Positions 1-8,251 of a stretch of DNA of 64,000 bases are shown in pieces (the first letter of the stretch is position 1; every line of letters starts with the position of its first letter). Location of the stretch: assembly GCF_000718165.1 (NCBI RefSeq), contig NZ_JOEY01000050.1:35498-99497 (forward strand), in the 5' to 3' direction. The translations under genes were made by a program, and so were the position numbers. The notes under the pieces were generated by a model that saw only the letters and a program-made list of their open reading frames with translations, was not told the DNA's origin and searched no databases. Source of the stretch: Streptomyces fulvoviolaceus (GTDB lineage: Bacteria > Actinomycetota > Actinomycetes > Streptomycetales > Streptomycetaceae).

Positions 1-55
1 TTCCCCTTCGCGCACCGCATGATGATCACTCAGCAACAGCACCCCTGGGGGGATC

Positions 56-466
56 ATGCGGACCCGCACCACCATCGCCGCCGTCGTCGCAGCACTCGCA
101 GTCACTCTCGTCGGCTGCAGCAGCGACGACGGCAAGGCCAAGACCGACGCCGCGACGAGCAGCACACCGGCAGCCACGAACACGGCGGATGCCGACGCCG
201 CCGAGCAAGCTGCCGGCATCCCGCCGGAGCCGGACGCCGCAACGCGCACGGTGCTGCTCGATGTCCTCAAGGCCATCAACCCCGCGCTCGTCGAGGACGG
301 GGACAAGGCCATCGACAACGCCCGCAACCAGTGCTCCACCATCAACGGCGGCGGCAACGCCGACGAGAGCGCCAAGGCCCGCTTCTCCACCAGCGCCCAC
401 GAGGTCACGGACGCCGAGGCCCAGGCCATCAACGCCGCGCTCAAGGCGAGCCTCTGCTCGTCCTGA
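56..466 (+). CDS. small secreted lipoprotein, function unknown
   Basis: This encodes a 136-residue protein. The N-terminus has two Arg, then a hydrophobic stretch, then a lipobox LVGC with the lipidated Cys at residue 21, so export and lipid anchoring on the outer face of the membrane are likely. After the Cys comes a Ser/Thr/Ala/Asp-rich linker, then a small domain of about 85 residues with two Cys (in QCSTI and at SLCSS near the C-terminus) that could form a disulfide. A G-rich ribosome site lies just before the ATG. I do not recognise the domain and assign no function. The next gene is on the other strand. Confidence 0.7.
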   Translation: MRTRTTIAAVVAALAVTLVGCSSDDGKAKTDAATSSTPAATNTADADAAEQAAGIPPEPDAATRTVLLDVLKAINPALVEDGDKAIDNARNQCSTINGGGNADESAKARFSTSAHEVTDAEAQAINAALKASLCSS

Positions 467-681
467 CGACGCGCACACCGGCCCGGCTGCGTCGACACGC
501 GGCCGGGCCTCGTCATGCCAGGCGGTGGATGCGACCACCGACCAGTCCGAACTCACCACTCGGACATCGACGCCGAGCGCGCCGCTGTCGCGTTCTCCGC
601 TCCGTCGCAGACGGTGCCGCACCGTCCGCTCATGCGTCGCTCACGCATCGCTCACGCAGATGGGCCGGTTGAACAGCTCGT
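467..681. other. intergenic with GCTCACGCATC-type repeats
   Basis: There is no convincing gene here. From about 625 to 690 the sequence carries short iterated words (CGCTCACGCATCGCTCACGCA) followed by GGGCCGGTTGAACAG. A closely similar block recurs at about 6390-6440, and shorter forms occur at 6131-6150 and 13149-13160. The block recurs next to tRNA-Lys remnants, so it may be scar sequence from integrated elements. Confidence 0.4.
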
Positions 682-1005
682 TCAACGCCGCCAAGTGAGG
701 AGCACCCGATCGGAGCCGGTGTCCGCGAGGAGCCGTGCGGTCTGCGGGGACGGGTGGTGCAGCCGCAGGGACGCACGGGCCTCGGCGGCGTGCCTCGACG
801 TGTCGAGGAAGACGCGCAGGCCGCTGCTGTCGCAGCGGCCGACGGTGGTCAGGTCGACGTCGATGGTGGTGATGCCGTCATCCAGGCACCGCTCCAGGAC
901 GGTCCGCACCTGGGGCGCGGTGACCGGGTCGATCTCGCCGGCCAGGGTGATCAGTGCTCGCGTGCCCCGGTCGTGCCGGTAGATGTTCAGCTGCGGAAGA
1001 GTCAT
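682..1005 (-). CDS. STAS-domain anti-sigma factor antagonist
   Basis: The 107-residue protein is a single STAS domain of the SpoIIAA/RsbV/BldG type. It has the ITLAGEIDPVTAPQ beta-turn and the VDLTTVGRCDSSGLRVF segment, in which the Ser of the DSSGL motif is the usual phosphorylation site. Such proteins bind anti-sigma kinases and release sigma factors in stress partner-switching. I chose the ATG at 1005 because GAGG lies 5 nt upstream; an in-frame ATG at 1020 would add five residues. It is a single gene, with no kinase partner adjacent. The nearest kinase-like gene in the window is at 10382-10807. Confidence 0.8.
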   Translation of the reverse strand: MTLPQLNIYRHDRGTRALITLAGEIDPVTAPQVRTVLERCLDDGITTIDVDLTTVGRCDSSGLRVFLDTSRHAAEARASLRLHHPSPQTARLLADTGSDRVLLTWRR

Positions 1006-1074
1006 GACGCCTCGGTTCATGGGCCCCAGGCCGCTCCCCGAACAGTCGATGGCCCGGTGATGGAAACCCGCTGG

Positions 1075-1350
1075 TCACCTGTGGTGAGTGGGACGGCTGC
1101 TGCGGCGGCGCGGCGGGAAGCGGCCGCGGCCCCCGTCGCGGTGGTCCCGTCGTTCGCCGGCGGTCGGCGGCTCGGATCGGTCCGGTCCCACCGGGGGCTG
1201 CGGCGTGCCGCGTCCGCGGCGGCCGGGCAGGGCGGCGCTGTACCGGTGCGCGGCGATTCTGTCGGCGTGCTGGATGTTGAGCCGGTGGATCACGTAGGCC
1301 GCCGCGGCGATGAGGACGATGAAGGCGGCGGCTGTCAGGAAGGCGTTCAT
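1075..1350 (-). CDS. small membrane protein
   Basis: The 91-residue protein begins with a single strong hydrophobic helix (residues 2-20). A basic, Pro- and Arg-rich tail follows and is probably cytoplasmic. It starts 10 nt after the stop of the DUF5994 gene upstream on the same strand, behind a GAGGCGG ribosome site, so the two genes are probably co-transcribed. No family is recognised and the tail is low in complexity. Confidence 0.5.
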   Translation of the reverse strand: MNAFLTAAAFIVLIAAAAYVIHRLNIQHADRIAAHRYSAALPGRRGRGTPQPPVGPDRSEPPTAGERRDHRDGGRGRFPPRRRSSRPTHHR

Positions 1351-1360
1351 GGTGGCCGCC

Positions 1361-1963
1361 TCACTTACCGACCGTCAGCCGACTGAGCCGACTGGGCGGA
1401 CCGGGCTGTTCCGGGACGGCCGCGGACACCGCGGAGGCGCCGGCCTCGTACTCCCATGCCTCGTCCGGGTCCAGCGACTCCTCGCTCACGGAGACGCCGT
1501 GCCGGGCCTCGTCCACGGCGATGAGCGCGCTCGCGGTCAGCGGCGGGCCGTCGGGGTCGGACGCGGCAGCCATCAGCCGGGCCGCCGACTCCGCCCCGGT
1601 CCCCGGCGGGATGACCAGCAGGTCCGAGCGTCCGGTGCCGTAGGAGAGCAGCAGCAGCTTGTGCGGGTCCAGCTCCGTGGTGAACCAACCGACCTTCACC
1701 ACATGGCCGTTGACGTAGATCCTGTGCGGGATGACCGGCCAGTAGCGGGGGTTGACGGCGATCCGGGTGATCCGTCCCCACAGCGGGTCCAGTACGGCGG
1801 CCAGCGCGGGGAGTTCGTGGGTCAGGTCACGTGAGCGGGGCCACCAGGCGCCGTCCGGTTCGACACGGCCCGGAGAAGGGTTCACGGGTTTGAGGGCGAG
1901 GCGCGCGGTCGGGGCGCCGAGGGGTACAGCCCGTAGCCGGAGATGGTCGGTGGTCGCGGACAT
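1361..1963 (-). CDS. DUF5994 family protein
   Basis: The 200-residue protein has the family hallmark GAWWPRSRDL near residue 38, followed by LPALAAVLDPLWGRITRIAVNPRYWP and a region ending in LLVIPPGTGAESAARLM. A second member of the same family is encoded divergently at 2413-2898, with GAWWPRSRDISAELPAL and LLVVPPQTAPDAARAAM in the same order, so the two are paralogues. The family is of unknown function and occurs in actinomycetes near stress genes. The C-terminal 45 residues are not shared with the paralogue. Confidence 0.75.
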   Translation of the reverse strand: MSATTDHLRLRAVPLGAPTARLALKPVNPSPGRVEPDGAWWPRSRDLTHELPALAAVLDPLWGRITRIAVNPRYWPVIPHRIYVNGHVVKVGWFTTELDPHKLLLLSYGTGRSDLLVIPPGTGAESAARLMAAASDPDGPPLTASALIAVDEARHGVSVSEESLDPDEAWEYEAGASAVSAAVPEQPGPPSRLSRLTVGK

Positions 1964-2182
1964 CGCGCGAACCCGTCTCCGGACCTCTGCGCGTGGGCAG
2001 TTGTCCGGCGTCGTTGCTCACCAGGAACGTCACCGGCAACGGGGCCGGTGCGCGAAGTGCTCCCGATGCCTTCACGCTACTCCCCGAAGCGGCCGAGCGG
2101 ACCGCTCCGGGAGGTCGCCTCACCTCCGGCGGCCGTCCTGACCCGAGGGGCCTCCGTCGGCGCCCGCGGGACAGCCGCGCTG

Positions 2183-2229
2183 CTCGGAGGGGCACGCCGA
2201 CGATACGTGCGTCGGCGTGCCCCTCCGAG
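2183..2229. other. 20-bp perfect hairpin in a 450-bp intergenic region
   Basis: Positions 2183-2202 and 2210-2229 are perfect inverted repeats of 20 bp around a 7-nt loop (ATACGTG), followed by TGTTT. It looks like a strong intrinsic terminator, yet the flanking genes (1361-1963 minus and 2413-2898 plus) diverge from it, so no annotated gene ends here. The rest of 1964-2412 holds no convincing gene. The hairpin may be a leftover of a lost gene, an insulator, or part of a small RNA. Confidence 0.7.
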
Positions 2230-2412
2230 GGTGTTTCCCTGGGCTTGCGTGACGACCTCGTTCGTTCCGCTCGGGCACGGATCCGCGGACCGGATCTTTC
2301 ACCCCGCTCCGGCGTGACCCGCGGTCCCCGCCTGTGACCAGCGAGCTTTCCGGCCGCGGAGTACCGTGAAACGAGGAAGTCACTCCATATCTCTCGCAGA
2401 CAGGCGAGTGCC

Positions 2413-2898
2413 ATGTCCGACTCCGGCTCCCCGCGGGTGACCCGGCTCCTGCCGGACTCCGTCCACCGGGCCGTGAAACCCGGGACGGCCGTCGTACGGC
2501 TGGAGACGACGCACGACCGCCGGGGCGTTCTCGACGGGGCGTGGTGGCCGCGCTCCCGTGACATCTCCGCCGAGCTTCCCGCCCTGATCACCGCGCTCAC
2601 CGAGCACCTGGGGCCGATCACGCGGGTCGGCCTGGACGCCGAAGCCTGGGACGCGCTGCCGACGCGGCTGGTCGTCGAGGACCGGGTCGTCCGCATCGAC
2701 TCCTTTCCGGTCGGCGACGACACCGTCCTGATCACCCGGGGCGACCAGGACCATTTCTCCCTCCTCGTGGTCCCGCCGCAGACGGCGCCGGACGCGGCAC
2801 GCGCCGCGATGGCCGAAGCGGTACGTGCCGACAACCTCACGCAGGCCGAACAGATCCTCATCGACACCGGCACCGGCTGGGCGGCGCCGGAGACGTGA
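2413..2898 (+). CDS. DUF5994 family protein
   Basis: The 161-residue paralogue of the protein at 1361-1963 shares the GAWWPRSRDI motif (residues 43-52), a RVGLDAEAWDALP region and a C-terminal LLVVPPQTAPDAARAAMAEA segment. No signal peptide or membrane helix is visible. The function is unknown. Its 3' end nearly abuts the 3' end of the convergent GAF gene. As that gene reads today it overlaps this one by 41 nt, but its ancestral stop probably lay just outside. Confidence 0.75.
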   Translation: MSDSGSPRVTRLLPDSVHRAVKPGTAVVRLETTHDRRGVLDGAWWPRSRDISAELPALITALTEHLGPITRVGLDAEAWDALPTRLVVEDRVVRIDSFPVGDDTVLITRGDQDHFSLLVVPPQTAPDAARAAMAEAVRADNLTQAEQILIDTGTGWAAPET

Positions 2899-3493
2899 CG
2901 GCGGTCAGCCGCGCGGGTCCTCGCTCCGAGCCGGTGCCGGTGCCGGGATGGCCGCGGTGTCGAAGCCGCCCTCGGCCCCGACGCCAGCTCCAGGGACATG
3001 CCGAACCCGGGAACCCGCGCGTGCCCCCGTCCAGGAAACCGCTGGTCGGCACGGACGTCAGGGCGGTGGCGTCCGTGTACTGCTGCGCGCTCAGCCGCCG
3101 GTCGCTCTCACTCAGCATGGTCAGTGTCCCGACCCGGATGGCTCCGATGACCAGCGGGAAGCAGCACACACCGTGCACGCCCAGCTCCCGCGCGGCCGGC
3201 AGCAGCGCGGGCCACCGCCCGGCACGCACCCGACCCAGGTCCGGCTCCACGACGGGCGAACCGCTGCGGACCGCGTCCGGCCCCGGGCCCTCGCCCAGCG
3301 TGAACTGAAGCTCCTCGAACCGTGCGCTCAGCTCGGAATGGCACCAGACCGGCTCAGCCGTCGGGTCCGGGCCGGCCGGCAGCGACAGCACGACGCCCTC
3401 GGCGCGCAGCGCCTGTGCACACGCCCGAGCCGGGTCGCCCACCTCCCCCGGGCGCAGCGACCGCAGGACCTCGGCCATGCCGTCGCTGATCAC
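2858..3493 (-). pseudogene. GAF-domain sensor protein, 3' end frameshifted
   Basis: Residues 1-155 form a GAF sensor domain (SELSARFEELQFTLGEGPGPDAVRSGSPV, then GVHGVCCFPLVIGAIRVGTLTM), as in small Streptomyces GAF and GAF-ANTAR regulators. After TSGFLDGG the frame turns into Arg/Gly-rich nonsense. Two neighbouring frames carry what looks like the true end: VPGFGMSLELASG, then GGFDTAAIPAPAPARSEDPRG with a stop at 2905-2907. Joining them needs one extra G at each of two G runs. The gene is either frameshifted in the organism or miscalled at homopolymers. No ANTAR domain is visible. The GTG at 3493 is the most likely start. Confidence 0.55.
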
Positions 3494-3551
3494 CGGTCCC
3501 CGTCCCGCGCCGACCGCGGCACTTCAGGGGCCGCAAGGCTTCCGCCGTACG

Positions 3552-3920
3552 TTAAGCGGGCCGGTCCGCCACCGCGCGGTCTGCGGGTACGTCCTGCCAG
3601 GCGTCCTGGACATTGGCGTACCGCGGGAAACGCTCCAGCAGACCCACGGCCCGGAACACCAGATCCAGTCCCCGCCGGGTGCGGACGACGCGCACCCATC
3701 CGCCCCGCCCGCGGCAGTCGCACCACGCCGCGCACAAGGGGTCCAGGACGCTGCCGTCCATGAACGTGACACCGCGCAGATCCACTATGAGGAGCAGCCG
3801 CCCGCTGCCGTGCCGGGCGTCCTCCAGATCACGGGCGAAGGCCGGTACGGTCGTCAGGTCCAACTCGCCGCCGGCCGTGACCACACGCAACTCGTCGAAC
3901 AGGTCGGAATATGGGCCCAT
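3552..3920 (-). CDS. STAS-domain anti-sigma factor antagonist
   Basis: A 122-residue STAS protein when started at the ATG at 3920, behind GAGGAGACGGGG; the frame stays open further upstream, but that extension is Arg-rich and unlike the family. Visible features are VTAGGELDLTTVPAFARDLEDA, then LLLIVDLRGVTFMDGSVLDPL, where the usual phospho-Ser region DSSGL is replaced by MDGSVL. It may therefore be regulated differently or not phosphorylated at that position. It lies just upstream of the GAF gene on the same strand (58 nt apart), and the pair may form a small sensing module. Confidence 0.7.
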   Translation of the reverse strand: MGPYSDLFDELRVVTAGGELDLTTVPAFARDLEDARHGSGRLLLIVDLRGVTFMDGSVLDPLCAAWCDCRGRGGWVRVVRTRRGLDLVFRAVGLLERFPRYANVQDAWQDVPADRAVADRPA

Positions 3921-4173
3921 GCGCCCCGTCTCCTCTGTCACTGGGATGGCTTTCGCCTTGCGCAGGGCCTCTGTTGCGCGGAACTGGACAGTACGGAGAG
4001 GGCCGGGGTCCTGGGCGGGCCGTATGACGACCCTACTGTCGCGGGGGACCGGCCGGTCGCCCTTTCTCCAGGTGTCCACGAGGGTGGTCGAAAGTGTCGT
4101 CCCTGGTCGGTTCCTGACGGGATCGAGGACGAAGGTGCAGGAGTCGTCGCCCGGGAGCGGGATCTCAGGACTG

Positions 4174-4344
4174 TTATCGGATGGGGCGACGACGGGCGCG
4201 ATGGGACCAGCGCGCGGCGGTGAGGGCCAGCGCGGCCACGAGGACCACGATGCCGATGATCAGCAGGTAGCTCAGCCCATCCGCTGCGACCCCGATGATT
4301 CCCAGCACGACAGCGACCAGAACGAGAAACAGCAAGAGAGCCAT
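4174..4344 (-). CDS. 56-residue hydrophobic membrane protein
   Basis: This short gene encodes MALLLFLVLVAVV..., with two transmembrane helices (about residues 2-20 and 26-43), and ends in a basic tail with repeated Arg. It resembles the very small two-helix proteins of the DUF6131 kind found near stress genes in actinomycetes; that family call is tentative. It is followed upstream, on the same strand, by the PRC-barrel gene 46 nt away, so the two may be co-expressed. Confidence 0.6.
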   Translation of the reverse strand: MALLLFLVLVAVVLGIIGVAADGLSYLLIIGIVVLVAALALTAARWSHRARRRPIR

Positions 4345-4390
4345 GACGCGAACATCTCCCTCGGGCCCTGGGTGGCTGAGCGCCGGACGG

Positions 4391-4747
4391 TCAGCGGCGC
4401 GCGAGTTGCCGCTCGCCGTCGGCGCCCGTCCGGTAGGGCATGTCGTAGTGCTGGAAGATCGCTTCCTCCGACTCGGCGGGCAGAACGTCGTCCACGCCGA
4501 CCGAGGGCGCCTTCTTCACCAGTGCCTTGGCGTAGGAGACCTTGACGTAGCCGGGCCCGAGGGTCACCTCGTCGAGGGGCACGAAGGCCAGGTGGTGCCG
4601 GGTGGGGAGCCCGGTGCGGACCGTGGCCATGGCCGGTTCGTCGGTGGTGGTGTCGACGTAGACCGCTTCGAGTACGCCGATCTTGTGACCCTTCGGGTCG
4701 ACGACGCTGCAGTTGCGCCACTCGCGGATATCGGCTGCATGGATCAT
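4391..4747 (-). CDS. PRC-barrel domain protein
   Basis: The 118-residue protein has an N-terminal PRC-barrel fold: a start like IREWRNCSVVDPKGHKIGVLEAVYVDTTTDEPAMATV, then HHLAFVPLDEVTLGPGYVKVSY. PRC-barrels occur in RimM and in stress or photosynthetic proteins and usually bind proteins or RNA. I set the start at the ATG at 4747 because GGGAGGC lies just before it; the upstream extension is not family-like. It sits in a run of small stress-associated genes. Confidence 0.8.
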   Translation of the reverse strand: MIHAADIREWRNCSVVDPKGHKIGVLEAVYVDTTTDEPAMATVRTGLPTRHHLAFVPLDEVTLGPGYVKVSYAKALVKKAPSVGVDDVLPAESEEAIFQHYDMPYRTGADGERQLARR

Positions 4748-5012
4748 GGCCTGCCTCCCGAGCCGTTGATCCGGGCCGCTACGAGCCGCCCCCAGCGGGC
4801 AGTCGCCGCCCACTGAGCCCGGTAGCCCCTTGTTCTTCCAGGTTAATCCGGGAATCTCCGCGTCGCGCCCTCGCGTGGCGTCGGGTTGGTGCCCGGCCGG
4901 GCAGGACGCGCTGACGTCGCACGGTATCCGCGCCCCTTGGGCAGGACTACGTTGTGGAGCGAGGCCCCAGTCCCCGGTATCGATGCTGTGTCCAGCTCCC
5001 GGGAGGCCCGCT

Positions 5013-5291
5013 GTGCTCGTCCTGCTCCTCATCCTCATCGTGGTCCTGTTCGGCTTCGGTTTCCTCGATCCCCTCTGGTGGGTGGCCGCGGCGTTGCTGG
5101 TCTACGGCGTCACCCGCCACGGCCGCGATCGTGGCGGAGGCCGGAGCCGTAGGGGCGGTTCCGATCTCGGGGACTACCGGGCCTACCAGGAGCGCCGGAG
5201 TCGTCGGGAACGCTGGGACCGCCGCTACAACCGTCAGCACCGGGCACGCCGGCGGCGCGAGGACCGTCGGGACCACGAACACCACAGGTGA
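5013..5291 (+). CDS. small membrane protein with basic tail
   Basis: The 92-residue protein starts at a GTG 6 nt after GGGAGG. It has two hydrophobic segments (LVLLLILIVVLFGFGFL and WWVAAALLVYGV), then about 55 residues very rich in Arg, Asp and His with a repeating Arg/Glu pattern, probably an extended or coiled cytoplasmic tail. The protein resembles small hydrophobic proteins of unknown function common in Streptomyces. There is no clear operon partner; the next gene (Asp23) begins 282 nt downstream. Confidence 0.55.
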   Translation: MLVLLLILIVVLFGFGFLDPLWWVAAALLVYGVTRHGRDRGGGRSRRGGSDLGDYRAYQERRSRRERWDRRYNRQHRARRRREDRRDHEHHR

Positions 5292-5573
5292 CCCGTGCGG
5301 TGGCCCGGCAGACACGGGCCCCGGGACGGCTCCGGCCAGGCCGGACCTGAGAGGGCATGCCGCTTGCGAAGCGGATGCAGCGGCATGGAGCCCGGCCGGG
5401 TGACAGACGAAGAGTCCGTACCCCGCAGCCATCTGCGTTCGGCAGCAGCATGCCGCCGGACCCCAGGGTGCGGACGGTGCAAAAGCGCGGTGGGCACGCA
5501 TGTCCGAGGCGTTGCGCGGTACTCAGAGGGGTGAAGCACGGCACTCCGCGCACCGCCCGAGGAGGTGGCTCGC
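5292..5573. other. intergenic, no gene seen
   Basis: Open frames cross this stretch on both strands, but none has a ribosome site or a recognisable protein. It ends in the GGAGGT ribosome site (5561-5566) of the Asp23 gene. Confidence 0.4.
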
Positions 5574-6047
5574 ATGACGGAGCCGAACAGTTCAACTCTG
5601 CAGAAGCCCGGTCCGGATGAGCCCCGCACTCGCCTGGGCACGATGCTGCCGACGGCGTCGGAGCCCCGCGGCAAAACGACCGTCGCGGACGGGGTGGTGG
5701 AGAAGATCGCCGGGATCGCCGCACGGGAGGTCCCCGGCATCAACGCGCTGGGCGGTGGATTCACCCGCACCGTGGGAGCCATGCGCGACCGGGTACCAGG
5801 TGGCCACCCGAGCGTCGGGCGCGGCGTCAAGGTCGAGGTCGGCGAGAAGCAGACCGCCATCGACCTCCAGGTCGTCGTGGAATACGGGATGAGCATCAGC
5901 GACGTCGCCGTGGACGTCCGCGAGAACGTGATCGCGGCGGTGGAACGGATGACGGGCCTGGAGGTCGTCGAGGTGAACATCGCGGTCAACGACGTCCACT
6001 TGCCGGACGAGGACACACCGGAGACCGGCGAGGGGCGCGTGCAGTAG
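5574..6047 (+). CDS. Asp23/Gls24 family envelope stress protein
   Basis: The 157-residue protein has an Asp23 domain at about residues 35-145: KTTVADGVVEKIAGIAAREVPGI, a VEVGEKQTAIDLQVVVEYG strand pair, and the ending TGLEVVEVNIAVNDVHLP. The family is linked to alkaline and cell-envelope stress and, in Gram-positive bacteria, to membrane-anchored assemblies. The ATG at 5574 follows GGAGGT by 7 nt; the earlier in-frame GTG overlaps the ribosome site and is unlikely. It fits the stress character of this island. Confidence 0.88.
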   Translation: MTEPNSSTLQKPGPDEPRTRLGTMLPTASEPRGKTTVADGVVEKIAGIAAREVPGINALGGGFTRTVGAMRDRVPGGHPSVGRGVKVEVGEKQTAIDLQVVVEYGMSISDVAVDVRENVIAAVERMTGLEVVEVNIAVNDVHLPDEDTPETGEGRVQ

Positions 6048-6138
6048 GGCGATGTCTCGGAACCTCGGGAAGGCGCCCGACAGGCTCAACGGCGACTGGT
6101 TGTTGAGCTTCCGGCTGCAGATGCTTCGGCTCACGCAT

Positions 6139-6282
6139 CTCACGCACGGCTCCCAAAACGAAGCAGCGCCCGAGCCGGCCGAAGCCGATCCGGACGCTGC
6201 GTAGCAGGTCAAAGGGGTATCCCCCGCCCGCGAACCGTAGGCCCTGTGGGACTCGAACCCACAACCAATGGATTAAAAGTCC
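6139..6282. repeat. direct repeat copy 1, left end of putative tRNA-Lys island
   Basis: This copy matches 13149-13293 with scattered differences. It starts at CTCACGCACGGC, shares CAGCGCCCGAGCC, CCGAAGCCGA and CGGACGCTGC, and ends in a perfect 48-nt match (6235-6282 versus 13246-13293) that contains the 3' part of tRNA-Lys. The pattern is that of att sites plus flank left by site-specific integration. Confidence 0.7.
6238..6282 (-). pseudogene. truncated tRNA-Lys 3' fragment (att remnant)
   Basis: These 45 nt are identical to the 3' part of the intact tRNA-Lys at 13249-13321: anticodon region (TTTTAATCC), variable loop, T-arm and 3' acceptor strand. The 5' half (acceptor strand, D-arm) is missing, so it cannot make a tRNA. 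This is the usual signature of an attachment site. Confidence 0.85.
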
Positions 6283-6298
6283 TGGCTGGATCTTGCTG

Positions 6299-6335
6299 GG
6301 TGGTTCCGGATGCTTCTTCGGTGTCCGGAACCACC
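6299..6335. other. 12-bp inverted repeat next to the att remnant
   Basis: Positions 6299-6310 (GGTGGTTCCGGA) and 6324-6335 form a perfect 12-bp hairpin with a 13-nt loop, 17 nt beyond the truncated tRNA. It could be a terminator of the lost element or an arm-type recombinase site. The rest of 6336-6614 has no gene, but repeats the GCTCACGCATC block also seen near 625-690. Confidence 0.45.
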
Positions 6336-6614
6336 TGGTCAGGGCAGGTGCTGCTCCGCGCTCGGTCCACGCCGTGACGGTCTCTGCCACACCATCCGCT
6401 CACGCATCGCTCACGCACGGCGGGCCGCTGAACAGCCCTTTCACCGACCACGAGCACGTCCAAGGGGGCCGTCATGGATCCACGGTAGTGCTCGGCCGTC
6501 TCCATGCTTCCCGGCCGCCGTACGGGCGATCATCGAGATGGAGGGCAACCTCGCCTGCTGGGCAGATACGGATTCCACCGCCGGCGCGGGCGGTGAGTGA
6601 GAAGGGGCGTCGGC

Positions 6615-7280
6615 ATGTCGGAGCACGAACAGGAGCTGGCCGCAGCCCAGCGAGAGCAATGGCAGCAGACCTACGGCGAGCACCCCGGCATGTACGGCGA
6701 AGAGCCGTCCGAACCGGCCGTCCACGCCGCCGAGGTGTTCCGAGCCGGCAGCGCCCGTGAAGTTCTGGAGCTGGGTGCCGGGCACGGCCGCGATGCCCTG
6801 TTCTTCGCCCGCGAGGGCTTCACCGTGCTGGCCACTGACTTCAGCCCGGTCGGCCTGGAACAGCTGCGCGAGACCGCCCACGCTCAAGGCGTCGCCGAAC
6901 GGGTCACCACTCAGGTGCAGGACGTCCGTCGGCCGCTCCCGCTCCCGGATGCCTCGGCGGACGCCGTCTTCGCTCACATGCTGCTGTGCATGGCGCTCTC
7001 CACCCCGGAGATCCACGCCCTGGTCGCCGAGGTCCGCCGGGTGCTGCGACCGGGCGGCGCTTTCGTCTACACGGTCCGGCACACCGGCGATGCGCACTAT
7101 CGGGCCGGTTCTGGGCACGGCGACGACATCTGGGAGCACGGCGGCTTCGCCGTCCATTTCTTCCCCCGCGACCTGGTCGACCACCTCGCAGAGGGCTGGA
7201 TCCTTCAGGAGGTCCACACCTTCGAGGAGGGCGGTCTGCCGCGGCGGCTGTGGCGGGTCACCCAGACCGTGCCGCGATGA
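6615..7280 (+). CDS. SAM-dependent methyltransferase (class I)
   Basis: The 221-residue protein has a Rossmann-type SAM site: [19 protein letters not shown] (motif I, about residues 53-71), [14 protein letters not shown] (motif II acidic end), [20 protein letters not shown] (motif IV region) and [17 protein letters not shown] (post-motif). It resembles small-molecule methyltransferases of the Methyltransf_11 / thiopurine- or tellurite-resistance type. The substrate is unknown. The ATG at 6615 follows GAAGGGG. It is the first gene inside the putative tRNA-Lys island. Confidence 0.85.
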   Translation: MSEHEQELAAAQREQWQQTYGEHPGMYGEEPSEPAVHAAEVFRAGSAREVLELGAGHGRDALFFAREGFTVLATDFSPVGLEQLRETAHAQGVAERVTTQVQDVRRPLPLPDASADAVFAHMLLCMALSTPEIHALVAEVRRVLRPGGAFVYTVRHTGDAHYRAGSGHGDDIWEHGGFAVHFFPRDLVDHLAEGWILQEVHTFEEGGLPRRLWRVTQTVPR

Positions 7281-7386
7281 CCAGGCACGGTGGGAAACCG
7301 GATCACTGTTCACGGAGGTCCGAGGCCCCCATCGACGGTCCTTCTCGCCCCGTCGGGAGCAGACTGAGGCCGGATACCCTGACGGC

Positions 7387-7743
7387 GTGATCGAGAATCT
7401 TCCTCCCTGTCCGAAGTGCTCCTGCGAGTACACCTACGAGATGAACGCCCTGGTGGTGTGCCCGGAGTGCGGCCACGAGTGGGTGCCGGCCGAGGGTGGC
7501 ACGGATTCCGGCGCCCCTGCGGAGCAGGTCGTCAGGGACTCCGTCGGCAATGTGCTGCGGGACGGCGACTCCGTGGTCGTGGTGAAGGCGCTCAAGGTCA
7601 AGGGGAGCCCTTCGGGGATCAAGGCCGGGACCAAGGTGCGCAACATCCGGCTGGTCGACGGCGTCGACGGCCATGACATCGACTGCAAGATCGACGGTTT
7701 CGGGGCGATGCAGCTCAAGTCGAGCGTGGTCAAGAAGGGCTGA
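7387..7743 (+). CDS. PhnA/YjdM-like zinc-ribbon protein
   Basis: The 118-residue protein is full length for the family. It has an N-terminal zinc ribbon with [25 protein letters not shown] (CxxC...CxxC), then the PhnA beta domain [42 protein letters not shown], ending in [11 protein letters not shown]. The GTG at 7387 gives the standard N-terminus ([11 protein letters not shown]). Despite the old name phosphonoacetate hydrolase, the biological role of this family is not established. Confidence 0.92.
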   Translation: MIENLPPCPKCSCEYTYEMNALVVCPECGHEWVPAEGGTDSGAPAEQVVRDSVGNVLRDGDSVVVVKALKVKGSPSGIKAGTKVRNIRLVDGVDGHDIDCKIDGFGAMQLKSSVVKKG

Positions 7744-7789
7744 CCCGCCCGCCCCTCCGCCGGGGCGGCCCGGCAGTAGCAGGATGCTG

Positions 7790-7809
7790 AATTGCAAAAT
7801 TTCGCAATT
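7790..7809. promoter_or_regulatory. putative ArsR-type operator
   Basis: AATTGC and GCAATT form a perfect inverted repeat around an 8-nt A/T-rich centre in otherwise GC-rich DNA, about 100 bp before the ArsR gene. A/T-rich palindromes like this are typical operators for ArsR/SmtB repressors. A comparable site precedes the second ArsR gene at 11758-11773. Inference, not footprinted. Confidence 0.55.
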
Positions 7810-7909
7810 GGTTAGATGCTGTGTTGGCTGTGCTCGCAGGTAGCAGCGGGCACAGCCTTCGCCTGCCCCTGTGGGGCGCTGCCGGGGAAGCCGAGGAGCC
7901 GTGTCCGCC

Positions 7910-8251
7910 GTGTCCGTTCCGCTGTACCAGGCCAAGGCCGAGTTCTTCCGGATGCTCGGGCATCCCGTGCGGATACGGGTGCTGGAGCTGCTGCAGGACG
8001 GGCCGATGCCGGTACGGGATCTGCTGGCCGCGATCGAGGTGGAACCGTCCGCCTTGTCCCAGCAGCTGGCGGTGTTGCGCCGCTCCGGGATCGTCACCGC
8101 CACCCGCGAGGGCCCGACGGTCGTCTACGAGCTGGCCGGCGGGGACGTCGCGGACCTGATGAAGGCCGCGCGCCGGATCCTGACCGAGATGCTGGCAGGG
8201 CGGAACGAGCTGCTGGCCGAGCTGCGGGAAGCCGAGGTCGCGGCGCGATGA
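7910..8251 (+). CDS. ArsR-family transcriptional repressor
   Basis: The 113-residue winged-helix protein has the hallmarks AEFFRMLGHPVRIRVLELLQDG and LSQQLAVLRRSGIVTATREG (recognition helix and wing). I see none of the usual ELCVCD-type metal Cys ligands, so the inducer may not be arsenic or a soft metal. The GTG at 7910 aligns with the start of its paralogue at 11945; a GTG at 7901 is also possible. It overlaps the SulP transporter start by 4 nt (ATGA), so the two are translationally coupled and it probably controls this operon. Confidence 0.88.
   Translation: MSVPLYQAKAEFFRMLGHPVRIRVLELLQDGPMPVRDLLAAIEVEPSALSQQLAVLRRSGIVTATREGPTVVYELAGGDVADLMKAARRILTEMLAGRNELLAELREAEVAAR

Noticed and set aside
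6238..6282. A second functional tRNA-Lys
   Set aside because: The 5' half is missing; only the anticodon-to-3' end is present.
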